DNA of 5,389 nt from the NCBI GenBank assembly GCA_011042595.1, contig DQWO01000179.1, positions 1 through 5,389 on the forward strand, read 5' to 3'. The notes beneath the pieces were generated by a model. That model saw nothing but the letters and a program-made list of their open reading frames with translations. It was not told the DNA's origin and ran no database searches. Positions 1-5,301 of this stretch are shown piece by piece; positions within the stretch are counted from its first letter, which is position 1, and each line of letters opens with the position of its first letter. This DNA is from Pseudomonadota bacterium (lineage in GTDB: Bacteria > Desulfobacterota > Anaeroferrophillalia > Anaeroferrophillales > Anaeroferrophillaceae). Made by a program: the position numbers and the translations under genes.

Positions 1-638
1 ACATTGGCTTTCCGGCACAGGTCCATATATTGCTTAGGCTCTTCAATGGTAAAGACCTCAGGGGCCATGAACCGATGGCCGTAGGAGCAGTTTCCTGAAG
101 CCAATCCTTCCATGCTGAAGGGAATGACCGTCTTGCCTAAAAGGGCCAGCAGCCAGTGAATCGGCCGGGCAAAGCGCAGGTCAAAATTCTGCCAGCGCAT
201 GGATTTCTGAAAAGGAATATCCTGGATGAAACCCGGGAGTGCCGTAGAAAGAATATCAATGCTTTTCTGGCCGATTTCTTTTTTTCTGACGCCTAAGTAT
301 TCCCCTTTTTCAGTGCTAATGATTTCCAGCTCTTCCAAAGCTGTTTTCTGCCCCCGGGCGAAGCCAATGGCTGCCTTGGTGGGGTTTCCCTCGGCATCGT
401 ATGCAACCTGCTTTGAAGGGCCTAGTTTTTCAATGCTCCGGTCTTCCTGGCGGTCAACCAGGTTGGCAACATAAATTGCCAGCCGGCGTGGGGTTCCCAT
501 GACTTTGATGTCTTCATAAGATAACCGATGATAGGATAATAGCTCTGCTACCTGACGGGGCAAAGTTTGAAATATCCTGGTGAGAAAGCCCGCGGGTATT
601 TCTTCCGTGCCGATTTCCAGTAAAAAATCTTGCCTCAT
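1..638 (-). CDS. glyS: Glycine--tRNA ligase beta subunit, N-terminal part (runs off window)
   Basis: This is the beta subunit of the alpha2beta2 glycyl-tRNA synthetase, a cytoplasmic enzyme that charges tRNA-Gly; the beta chain carries tRNA-recognition functions. I translated the minus strand from the ATG at 638-636 and read 212 codons to the window edge without a stop. The family is about 690 residues long, so roughly the first third is present. Family motifs visible are LLEIGTEEIPA (6-16), TPRRLA (49-54), GPSK followed by AYDAEGNPTKAA and GFARGQ (73-97), MRW with FARPIHWLLAL (147-166), and SYGHRF (185-190). An AAGGAAG ribosome-binding site at 646-652, 7 nt upstream, supports this start. It lies 31 bp downstream of the TlpA-like gene and is probably co-transcribed with it. 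The alpha-subunit gene glyQ, often its direct upstream neighbour, is not in that place here. The reading frame shows no disruption. Confidence 0.96.
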   Translation of the reverse strand, partial: MRQDFLLEIGTEEIPAGFLTRIFQTLPRQVAELLSYHRLSYEDIKVMGTPRRLAIYVANLVDRQEDRSIEKLGPSKQVAYDAEGNPTKAAIGFARGQKTALEELEIISTEKGEYLGVRKKEIGQKSIDILSTALPGFIQDIPFQKSMRWQNFDLRFARPIHWLLALLGKTVIPFSMEGLASGNCSYGHRFMAPEVFTIEEPKQYMDLCRKAN

Positions 639-669
639 GCTCGATCTTCCTTAAAAGTTGTGCGGGATA

Positions 670-1203
670 TTATTGTAGTGACTCAGCCACTTTACTATCA
701 ATGGTTTGGGCAATTTCTGCATTATATCCGACAGCTTTGAAAATGATTTCAGCCTGCTGGTTAAGGATAATGATAGTCGGGATGGAACTAACCTCGCCGA
801 AATCTTTCAAAATAGCGTTGTTAACCCCCATAACCAGGTCGTAATCAATGTGATTACGTTCGGCAAAGTCGGATACCTCTTCTTTGCCCCCCCGGTCAAG
901 ACTTATTCCCACAACCACAAGTCCCTGGTCACGATATTTTTTATGCATTTCCACCAGATGAGGAATGGCCGCCCGGCAGGGGGGGCACCAGGTGGCCCAG
1001 AAATCAAGGATGACCACTTTACCTTTGAGGGAGTCACGGGTTATTTCCTTGCCATCCAGTGAAGTCAGGGAAAAGTCTGGTGCCAGTTTTGCGTTCTTTT
1101 GTTTTGGTGCCGATGAATCACCACAGGCAATCAATCCACAAAGGATTAAAGCCAAGGCAAAGATTCTCATACACGATCTGTCTCTGGCTTTTAGTGCAGA
1201 CAT
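670..1203 (-). CDS. TlpA/ResA-like thioredoxin-fold lipoprotein
   Basis: This is a predicted exported, membrane-anchored thiol-disulfide oxidoreductase of 177 residues. The N-terminus has Arg/Lys residues, a hydrophobic stretch (about 14-26) and the lipobox LIAC, with the lipidated Cys at 27 followed by Gly-Asp-Ser-Ser. The AhpC/TSA-Redoxin/TlpA domain follows: APDFSLTSLDGK (41-52), the active site WCPPC (72-76) and a cis-proline loop SSIPT (Pro142). CPPC is the usual TlpA/ResA active site, used in reducing envelope disulfides, for example during cytochrome c maturation; the actual partner is unknown. I chose the ATG at 1203 because AAGGA at 1212-1216 sits 8 nt upstream. An internal Met12 (1170) would give a more typical short signal peptide but has a weaker ribosome-binding site. 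The gene lies 114 bp after trxA and 31 bp before glyS. The fold and the lipoprotein call are secure; the specific pathway is not. Confidence 0.92.
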   Translation of the reverse strand: MSALKARDRSCMRIFALALILCGLIACGDSSAPKQKNAKLAPDFSLTSLDGKEITRDSLKGKVVILDFWATWCPPCRAAIPHLVEMHKKYRDQGLVVVGISLDRGGKEEVSDFAERNHIDYDLVMGVNNAILKDFGEVSSIPTIIILNQQAEIIFKAVGYNAEIAQTIDSKVAESLQ

Positions 1204-1317
1204 AGAGGATTTCCTTTTATTATTATCAAACCTTTGGTGACTATCGTGTTCCCGAAATATTTACAATCCTATTTCTCCGCTTAGGATGCAGAGATCTGCT
1301 TCAGCAGCTGCATTTCC

Positions 1318-1647
1318 CTACTGGACGTTATCGAGCATTTTTTCCAAATGATCTTTCGGGGTCATGCCGACAATTTTATTTACTTCTTTTCCCTTGGCAA
1401 AAAGGATTAAAGTCGGAATGCCGCGAACCCCGTATTTTGCCGGGGTTTTGGGATTTTCATCAACATTGATTTTGAAAATTTTTACTTTACCTTCCTGCTC
1501 CCGGGCAAATTCCTCCAGAACCGGAGCCATGGCTGTGCATGGCCCACACCAGGTGGCATAAAAATCAATGAGAACCGGAACCTCAGATTGTTCGATCTCA
1601 GTGGTAAAATTGTCGTCATTCAAGTAACCGATAAGTTCAGCCGACAT
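1318..1647 (-). CDS. trxA: Thioredoxin
   Basis: This is a cytoplasmic thioredoxin of 109 residues, the usual length for the family. It reduces protein disulfides and is normally recycled by thioredoxin reductase, which is not in this window. Visible elements are the buried acidic residue Asp28 in VLIDFYATW, the active site WCGPC (33-37), Pro42 of the following helix, KINVDENP (59-66), and the cis-proline loop YGVRGIPTLILF (cis-Pro78). The residue after the active site is Thr where many thioredoxins have Lys or Arg, a minor variation. The frame also has an ATG at 1665, but a strong AAGGAGGGG (1654-1662) lies between the two and is 6 nt from the ATG at 1647, so 1647 is the start. The gene sits between a membrane microprotein and a TlpA-like lipoprotein, giving a small redox-flavoured group. 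Confidence 0.96.
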   Translation of the reverse strand: MSAELIGYLNDDNFTTEIEQSEVPVLIDFYATWCGPCTAMAPVLEEFAREQEGKVKIFKINVDENPKTPAKYGVRGIPTLILFAKGKEVNKIVGMTPKDHLEKMLDNVQ

Positions 1648-1653
1648 GGATTT

Positions 1654-1662
1654 CCCCTCCTT
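1654..1662 (-). promoter_or_regulatory. Strong ribosome-binding site that sets the trxA start
   Basis: The minus strand reads AAGGAGGGG, an almost complete anti-16S match, 6 nt before the ATG at 1647. It overlaps the upstream in-frame ATG at 1665, which therefore cannot use it. It is the best ribosome-binding site in the window and predicts high thioredoxin translation. Confidence 0.85.
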
Positions 1663-1704
1663 CATGGATATGAAATATTTATGGACAGTTTATTGTTTTG
1701 TTCA

Positions 1705-1721
1705 GCAACCTGACCGGTTGC
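1705..1721 (-). promoter_or_regulatory. Hairpin just after the microprotein UGA; bacterial SECIS-like candidate
   Basis: On the minus strand, GCAACC, a GGTCA loop and GGTTGC form a perfect 6-bp stem. The loop starts 15 nt after the UGA at 1733-1731. In E. coli fdhF the SelB-binding apical loop starts about 17 nt after UGA and also contains GGUC (from memory of that sequence). No T-run follows on either strand, so an intrinsic terminator is unlikely. A bulged U in the stem, present in fdhF, is not seen here. It could instead be an ordinary mRNA processing or stability hairpin upstream of trxA. Confidence 0.4.
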
Positions 1722-1730
1722 CTAACATCC

Positions 1731-1817
1731 TCAACCACCACCTTTGAAAAGGCGGTAGGCAAGAAAACCTATGATTATAACCAGAATAATGGTCGAGATG
1801 ATTGATGAAAAATTCAT
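1731..1817 (-). CDS. 28-residue single-pass membrane microprotein; possible UGA readthrough
   Basis: I do not recognise this as a named gene. The short frame starts at the ATG at 1817, with the purine-rich site AGAGGGA about 5 nt upstream. The peptide begins MNFSSII, has a continuous hydrophobic segment (about residues 6-21, rich in Ile/Leu/Val), then YRLFK and a Gly-Gly-Gly tail before UGA (1733-1731). That is a one-helix membrane protein with its positive C-terminal end probably in the cytoplasm. It begins 44 bp after the prenyl synthase stop and ends 83 bp before trxA. If UGA were read as selenocysteine, Gly-Cys and then a UAG stop (1724-1722) would follow, giving 31 residues ending Sec-Gly-Cys. 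The frame is very short; support comes from its ribosome-binding site, its clear membrane profile and its place in a tight gene run. Confidence 0.6.
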   Translation of the reverse strand: MNFSSIISTIILVIIIGFLAYRLFKGGG

Positions 1818-1861
1818 ATTTTCCCTCTTAACAGCTAAACAACCGCGGTGATTTCACCAGA

Positions 1862-2848
1862 TTATCGGTTTCGATCAAGCACATAATCAGCCACAAACAC
1901 CAGGGCTTCCTTAAAGAGAGATGGCTCCAAGGGGGTTAGCAGACTTTTCGCTGTTTCAATATGCTTTCGCGCCTGATTCATGGTGAACTGGATTCCCTTA
2001 TACTTGGTGAGTAGCTGATAGACATAAGTAAAGTCTTCCGGGTTGACAAAATCTGCCAGGATTATTTCCTGCAGTTGCTTTCGTTCTTCATCAGATGCCT
2101 GCTTCAGGGTGTAAATCAGTGGTAGTGTAAGCTTCCCCTCTTCAAGGTCAATGCCAATAGCTTTTCCAAGATCTTCTTCCCGGGAAGTGTAATCCAGCAC
2201 ATCGTCAACCATCTGAAATGCCATCCCCAGATTAAGACCGAAAGTTTTCATTATTGATTGTTTTTCATGATCAGCATCAGCAAGTAAAGATCCTATTTCA
2301 CAGGCAATAGCCATCAGGATTGCCGTTTTCCCCTCAATAACTGCCAGGTAATCATCTTCCGTGGTGGTTATATCGGCGGTTTTCATCAGTTCAAGAATTT
2401 CACCTTCGGCCAGCCGTTTGGTGGCTGAAGCCAATGCCTTGAGGATTTTCAGGTTTCCCTGATCAACCGCCAGATCGAAAGAGGTCGAGAAAAGAAAATC
2501 ACCTACCAGCACCGAGGCCTCATTGCCCCAGATCATGTTGGCGGCAGTTAAGCCGCGGCGCATATCAGCCTGATCGACCACATCATCATGCAGGAGGGTG
2601 GCGGTATGAATAAATTCAATCACGGCCGCCATGGCTGTGCCTGAATAAGGCTGGTCACCCATCATTTTCATGGTTAGGATAAGCAGGGCCGGTCGCAGTC
2701 GCTTGCCGCCGCTTAGAATGATATGCTCACTTATTTTTGGAATCAGGGAAACGTTGGTTTTCAGGTAATCCGCATAAGCAGATTCTATCTCTTTCAGCTC
2801 AGAGTCTATGAGGGAAAACACATCATTTATGGTTGAAATGGCGGTCAT
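1862..2848 (-). CDS. ispB: Long-chain polyprenyl diphosphate synthase (octaprenyl diphosphate synthase type)
   Basis: This 328-residue all-helical trans-prenyltransferase condenses isopentenyl diphosphate onto an allylic diphosphate to make the long isoprenoid chain of quinones, probably menaquinone in an anaerobe. Visible motifs are GGKRLRP (47-53), the first aspartate-rich motif DDVVD (88-92) followed by DMRRG (95-99), GKTA (173-176), the second aspartate-rich motif QMVDDVLD (212-219), and GKAIGIDLEEGKLTLPLI (228-245). Small residues Ala83 and Thr84 lie 5 and 4 positions before the first motif, in a FIHTATLLHDD context as in IspB, which suggests a long product; exact chain length cannot be read from sequence. 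Length is normal. The ATG at 2848 has only a weak GAAGA-type ribosome-binding site and sits under a structured leader. A near-consensus promoter lies about 160 nt upstream. It is the first gene of the run leading to glyS. Confidence 0.94.
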   Translation of the reverse strand: MTAISTINDVFSLIDSELKEIESAYADYLKTNVSLIPKISEHIILSGGKRLRPALLILTMKMMGDQPYSGTAMAAVIEFIHTATLLHDDVVDQADMRRGLTAANMIWGNEASVLVGDFLFSTSFDLAVDQGNLKILKALASATKRLAEGEILELMKTADITTTEDDYLAVIEGKTAILMAIACEIGSLLADADHEKQSIMKTFGLNLGMAFQMVDDVLDYTSREEDLGKAIGIDLEEGKLTLPLIYTLKQASDEERKQLQEIILADFVNPEDFTYVYQLLTKYKGIQFTMNQARKHIETAKSLLTPLEPSLFKEALVFVADYVLDRNR

Positions 2849-2868
2849 GGAATATCTTCGCAGCCTTG

Positions 2869-2889
2869 GCCTGGTAGCTTTTGCCAGGC
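2869..2889 (-). promoter_or_regulatory. Leader hairpin close to the ispB start
   Basis: GCCTGG and CCAGGC form a 6-bp stem around a 9-nt loop, ending 20 nt before the ispB ATG. A competing pairing, AGCCT (2886-2890) with AGGCT (2862-2866), would break it and cover sequence next to the weak ribosome-binding site. This could tune translation, but it is only a base-pairing observation. Confidence 0.3.
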
Positions 2890-2920
2890 TATCCCTTTCA
2901 GGTTATTTTCTGCTATGTTC

Positions 2921-2936
2921 GCGGCCGAATTGCCGC
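2921..2936. repeat. GC-rich inverted repeat in the ispB leader
   Basis: GCGGC and GCCGC, separated by 6 nt, form a 5-bp hairpin. On the plus strand it is followed by TG and five Ts, resembling a short intrinsic terminator, but I see no plus-strand gene for it to end. On the minus strand it would be part of the transcribed ispB leader. Confidence 0.3.
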
Positions 2937-3010
2937 TGTTTTTAAGCCGCCTTTTTCAATCGTGCATCCTGTTCTGGAAAACACTGTTTAAAGGTCGAGT
3001 AGTGAGAGAA

Positions 3011-3039
3011 TTTATAGCGGAATATCCGCTACTTGTCAA
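3011..3039 (-). promoter_or_regulatory. Sigma-70-type promoter for the ispB-to-glyS unit
   Basis: On the minus strand a perfect -35 TTGACA (3039-3034) and a -10 TATAAA (3016-3011, one mismatch to TATAAT) are separated by exactly 17 bp. It lies between the methyltransferase stop (3118) and the ispB start (2848), facing ispB. Transcription would begin near 3004, giving a leader of about 155 nt. A second, weaker candidate upstream is TTGACA (3106-3101) with TATTTT (3082-3077) at 18 bp. The -35/-10 spacer is occupied by an inverted repeat. Confidence 0.75.
3015..3031. promoter_or_regulatory. 17-bp dyad (operator candidate) inside the ispB promoter spacer
   Basis: The plus strand reads TAGCGGA, ATA, TCCGCTA: perfect 7-bp arms around a 3-bp centre, lying between the -35 and -10 hexamers and touching the -10. 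This is a standard position for a dimeric repressor, or for a MerR-type activator that bends the spacer. I do not recognise the half-site as that of a known regulator. Confidence 0.5.
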
Positions 3040-3117
3040 AATGTTTTTATTTGTCAGCAACCGTGCAAAAAGCCAAAAAATAAAGGAGCAGGGTATAGGT
3101 TGTCAATTTTGCCTGGT

Positions 3118-3813
3118 TCAGGGACGTAAAAACCGCGGCGGAGTGATCTGCAGGCCTTCTTTACCGTTTTGTCTAGCCAGCAACAAAATCAGTTCTGCTG
3201 ATTGTGTTGGTTGTGAATGAAGACATTGTAATTTCTTTGGAGTGAGTTTTCGCTTACTGCAGGCGGTTAAAATGGCGGGCAATCGTTCGGCTGGATAGCT
3301 GACAAAAAAACGGCCACCCGGTTCAAGAAAAAAAGCAGCAGCTTCGATCAAAGTATCCAGATTAGTGGTTATTTCATGACGGGCAATGGCTTTTTGCCGG
3401 CAGGTATTCAAACGTCCTCGATGTTGCTGGTAGTAGGGTGGATTTGCAATAACAGTGCTGAATGATGATGGCGGGGCAATCTCCTGATAATTTCGGTAGT
3501 CTCCCTGGATAATGGTAATTTGCTCCTGGAGATCGTTTTGATTGACATTGCCGCAGGCGATGTTTGCCAGTTCCGGTTGGATTTCTACTCCTTTGAACTG
3601 TCCTGTTTCCGGAAACCGGCGGGCCAACAGGAGGGGAATGATGCCAACACCGGTCCCCAAATCAATAGTTGTTGCATTGTTTTCCAAGGTGATGAAATCA
3701 ACCAGGATAAACGGATCCATGTTATAGCGATATCCATGCCGTGGTTGTTGGATGGATAGTTGGAAGTCAGGGAGGATTTCAGTGGTGGTGGTAATGGTGG
3801 TGCCTTGGTTCAT
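3118..3813 (-). CDS. TrmN6-like tRNA1(Val) (adenine37-N6)-methyltransferase family protein
   Basis: This is a class I SAM-dependent methyltransferase of 231 residues, most like the TrmN6/YfiC group that methylates the N6 amino group of an adenine, A37 of tRNA1(Val) in E. coli. Counting from the ATG at 3813: a substrate-side lead HGYRYNMDPFIL (27-38), SAM motif I DLGTGVGI (51-58), acidic residue Glu78 in GVEIQPE, the catalytic NPPYY of N6-adenine enzymes (124-128), and ARHE (144-147) in the family's post-catalytic position. A TTG at 3843 would add ten residues and overlap the upstream stop by 4 nt. I prefer the ATG because residues before it show no family features and the TTG has no properly spaced ribosome-binding site. 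GGAAG lies about 10 nt before the ATG. It is probably co-transcribed with the DUF1015 gene. Other substrates, such as another RNA or a protein glutamine, cannot be excluded. Confidence 0.85.
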   Translation of the reverse strand: MNQGTTITTTTEILPDFQLSIQQPRHGYRYNMDPFILVDFITLENNATTIDLGTGVGIIPLLLARRFPETGQFKGVEIQPELANIACGNVNQNDLQEQITIIQGDYRNYQEIAPPSSFSTVIANPPYYQQHRGRLNTCRQKAIARHEITTNLDTLIEAAAFFLEPGGRFFVSYPAERLPAILTACSKRKLTPKKLQCLHSQPTQSAELILLLARQNGKEGLQITPPRFLRP

Positions 3814-3839
3814 TTTCTTGATGCTTCCAGGGGCGACTA

Positions 3840-5177
3840 TCAATCCCCGAAAAGATAAAGGATAAGTCCGGTTAAAAGTTTCGGGTAGAAAAAGGTTGAT
3901 TTCTGCGGCATTTTTTCGCCGGCGGCGGCAACACTTTTAACCTGGTTGATATCAGTAGGGCGGAGGAGGACAGCCATCTGGTTCTCGCCTTTCATTACTG
4001 ATTCCACTGCGGCGCCGGCATCTTGGATGAAACTGGTATATCGTTGCGTTTCCATGTCTCCAGCGTTGATGCCGAGGGCTTGTTTGAACAGTAAATGGTC
4101 GAGGACGGAGACATCCAGGGATGTCAGCGATGACGGCATATTTTTCATCAGTTCCCGGCCCCGACGGGGCTCCAGGGATACCAGAAAGCAATCAGGTTTG
4201 TTGCCGATGACGACAACAAACCGGTTGTTTTCTTCACCTTTCAGGTTCAAAACCCGCAAAAGATGATTAGCGATGGATTTGGGGGCCTGAGCACTTGGAT
4301 GCACGGGGGATAACTGGAAAATTTCCTCCACCTTTTCAGTAAACATTTTCCGATTCAGTCCGGGATAAGCCGATACCAGGCGGTGGGTTGGCAGAATGGC
4401 CAAATCGGTGCTGGAGGTATTGGTGCAATAGACCATGACATAGTCGTATGGCTGCCGGCTGTCAGGGTTTCCTTCCTGCTGTCGACGAAGTTGACGATAA
4501 TTAAGGGCGGTTTCAAAACGATGGTGACCATCGGCGATGAATAATGACTGGGGGGCCAGGATTTCTCTGATACGTTCAATGGCGGCTGGATTTCTGACCG
4601 GCCAGATGCGTCGTTCAATGCCAACTACACTTTTCAAGGAGATGAAAGGTTCCCTGGTTTCACGATGCTGCTGTAGTTCCTGCTCAATAACCAGATCAGG
4701 GTCATCATAAAGGGTGAATATCTGGCTGAAATCTGCCCGGCAGGAGCTCATCAGCTTCAGCCGGTCTTCCTTGGGACCACTCATGGTTTTTTCATGGGGC
4801 AGCACAGATCTACTGCTCAGCCCATCCAGTTCCAATAGACCGATAAAACCCTTGCGGCAATAAAGTTTGCCCAGGGCTGAAAATTCCTCTTCAAGGTAAT
4901 AGAAAGCCGGCTTTTGATCGCTGACCAGGATATGTTCCCGCCGCCATGCCTTCAGGGTTTCCGCCGCCTGGTGGTATTCTTCATCGGGACGGGGTTTGCC
5001 CTTTTCCTGGGCACTCTTGCCCAGTATAAGGCGGATGATATTGTGGGGATCCCGGGCTAATAGCTCCTGTTTGTATTCAGCCGTGATGACGTCATAAGGT
5101 GGGGCTACCAGCTGGGAAAGATTCTTTTGCTGCTTGGGATGATAAAAAACGCCGTTAAAAGGTTGGATAATTGGCAC
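3840..5177 (-). CDS. DUF1015 family protein, function unknown
   Basis: This conserved 445-residue protein has full family length. Hallmark motifs are VAPPYDV (24-30), HEKTMSGPKEDR (128-139), IADGHHRFETAL (214-225), LPTHRLV (262-268), LDVSVLDHLL (354-363) and a C-terminal KSTFFYPKLLTGL (426-438). No signal peptide or clear membrane segment is visible, so it is probably cytoplasmic. The DGHHR motif resembles that of ParB/Srx-fold serine kinases such as SerK and SbnI, so a nucleotide-dependent small-molecule kinase role is possible; that is inference. The start is a GTG at 5177, preceded by AGGA at 5 nt and an AGGAG a little further up. The protein begins MPIIQPF, in line with the family. The next gene, a TrmN6-like methyltransferase, begins at 3813, or at a TTG overlapping this stop. 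Upstream lies a leader with terminator-like hairpins. Confidence 0.9.
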   Translation of the reverse strand: MPIIQPFNGVFYHPKQQKNLSQLVAPPYDVITAEYKQELLARDPHNIIRLILGKSAQEKGKPRPDEEYHQAAETLKAWRREHILVSDQKPAFYYLEEEFSALGKLYCRKGFIGLLELDGLSSRSVLPHEKTMSGPKEDRLKLMSSCRADFSQIFTLYDDPDLVIEQELQQHRETREPFISLKSVVGIERRIWPVRNPAAIERIREILAPQSLFIADGHHRFETALNYRQLRRQQEGNPDSRQPYDYVMVYCTNTSSTDLAILPTHRLVSAYPGLNRKMFTEKVEEIFQLSPVHPSAQAPKSIANHLLRVLNLKGEENNRFVVVIGNKPDCFLVSLEPRRGRELMKNMPSSLTSLDVSVLDHLLFKQALGINAGDMETQRYTSFIQDAGAAVESVMKGENQMAVLLRPTDINQVKSVAAAGEKMPQKSTFFYPKLLTGLILYLFGD

Positions 5178-5230
5178 GTTTTTCCTGCTCCTGATTTTTT
5201 TGACAACAGATCACTTGTCTTACTTCTTTA

Positions 5231-5264
5231 AGCGGGGTTGTATAATTGATAATTGTGCCCCGCT
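5231..5264. repeat. Inverted repeat with A/T-rich centre upstream of the DUF1015 gene
   Basis: AGCGGGG (5231-5237) and CCCCGCT (5258-5264) are perfect 7-bp arms around a 20-nt A/T-rich centre holding a tandem ATAATTG-ATAATTG (5242-5255). It lies between the minus-strand terminator and the DUF1015 ribosome-binding site. It could be a leader hairpin or an operator. No well-spaced promoter was found around it on the minus strand. Confidence 0.4.
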
Positions 5265-5271
5265 CTACCAT

Positions 5272-5292
5272 AAAAAAGTTTGCAAGGCAAAC
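5272..5292 (-). terminator. Rho-independent terminator upstream of the DUF1015 gene
   Basis: On the minus strand GTTTGC, a CTT loop and GCAAAC form a perfect 6-bp stem followed directly by six Ts (5277-5272). It lies about 95 nt before the DUF1015 start and would stop transcripts entering from the right. It either ends an upstream gene outside the window or is the terminator half of an attenuator, since an alternative hairpin overlaps it. Confidence 0.7.
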
Positions 5293-5301
5293 GGTTTTGC
5301 C
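5286..5301 (-). promoter_or_regulatory. Competing hairpin (antiterminator-like) overlapping the terminator
   Basis: On the minus strand GGCAAA, ACCG and TTTGCC form a 6-bp stem transcribed just before the terminator. It uses the same GTTTGCC strand (5292-5286) as the terminator's ascending arm, so the two structures exclude each other. Only about 90 nt of upstream sequence is visible, and no riboswitch class, T-box or leader peptide was recognised there. Confidence 0.4.

Noticed and set aside
226..474. Plus-strand open frame opposite glyS
   Set aside because: The minus strand shows continuous GlyS motifs through this stretch.
706..1062. Plus-strand open frame opposite the TlpA-like gene
   Set aside because: The minus-strand frame encodes a clear thioredoxin-fold lipoprotein; this is its antisense shadow.
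1269..1311. Possible terminator between trxA and the TlpA-like gene, from CTGC/GCAG repeats
   Set aside because: Stems are only 4-5 bp with tiny loops and no T-run follows; it is not enough to split the unit.
1847..1858. GGTGATTTCACC palindrome just after the ispB stop
   Set aside because: The hairpin is short with a tiny loop and no T-run follows on the minus strand, so it is not a convincing terminator.
2915..3220. 101-codon plus-strand open frame across the ispB promoter region and the methyltransferase 3' end
   Set aside because: It overlaps the methyltransferase coding end and a good minus-strand promoter, its product has no recognisable family features, and no convincing ribosome-binding site was seen.
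3781..3803. GGTGGTGGTAATGGTGG low-complexity run as a repeat element
   Set aside because: It is explained by threonine codons (ACC/ACT) near the methyltransferase N-terminus.
3952..4191. Minus-strand alternative frame inside the DUF1015 gene (likewise 4355-4624)
   Set aside because: Both lie wholly within a well-conserved gene in another frame, and their proline-rich translations resemble no family I know.
5241..5246. TATAAT on the plus strand as a divergent promoter
   Set aside because: No -35 at acceptable spacing: TTGTCT is 20 bp away and TTGACA is 35 bp away. No plus-strand gene is visible to the right.
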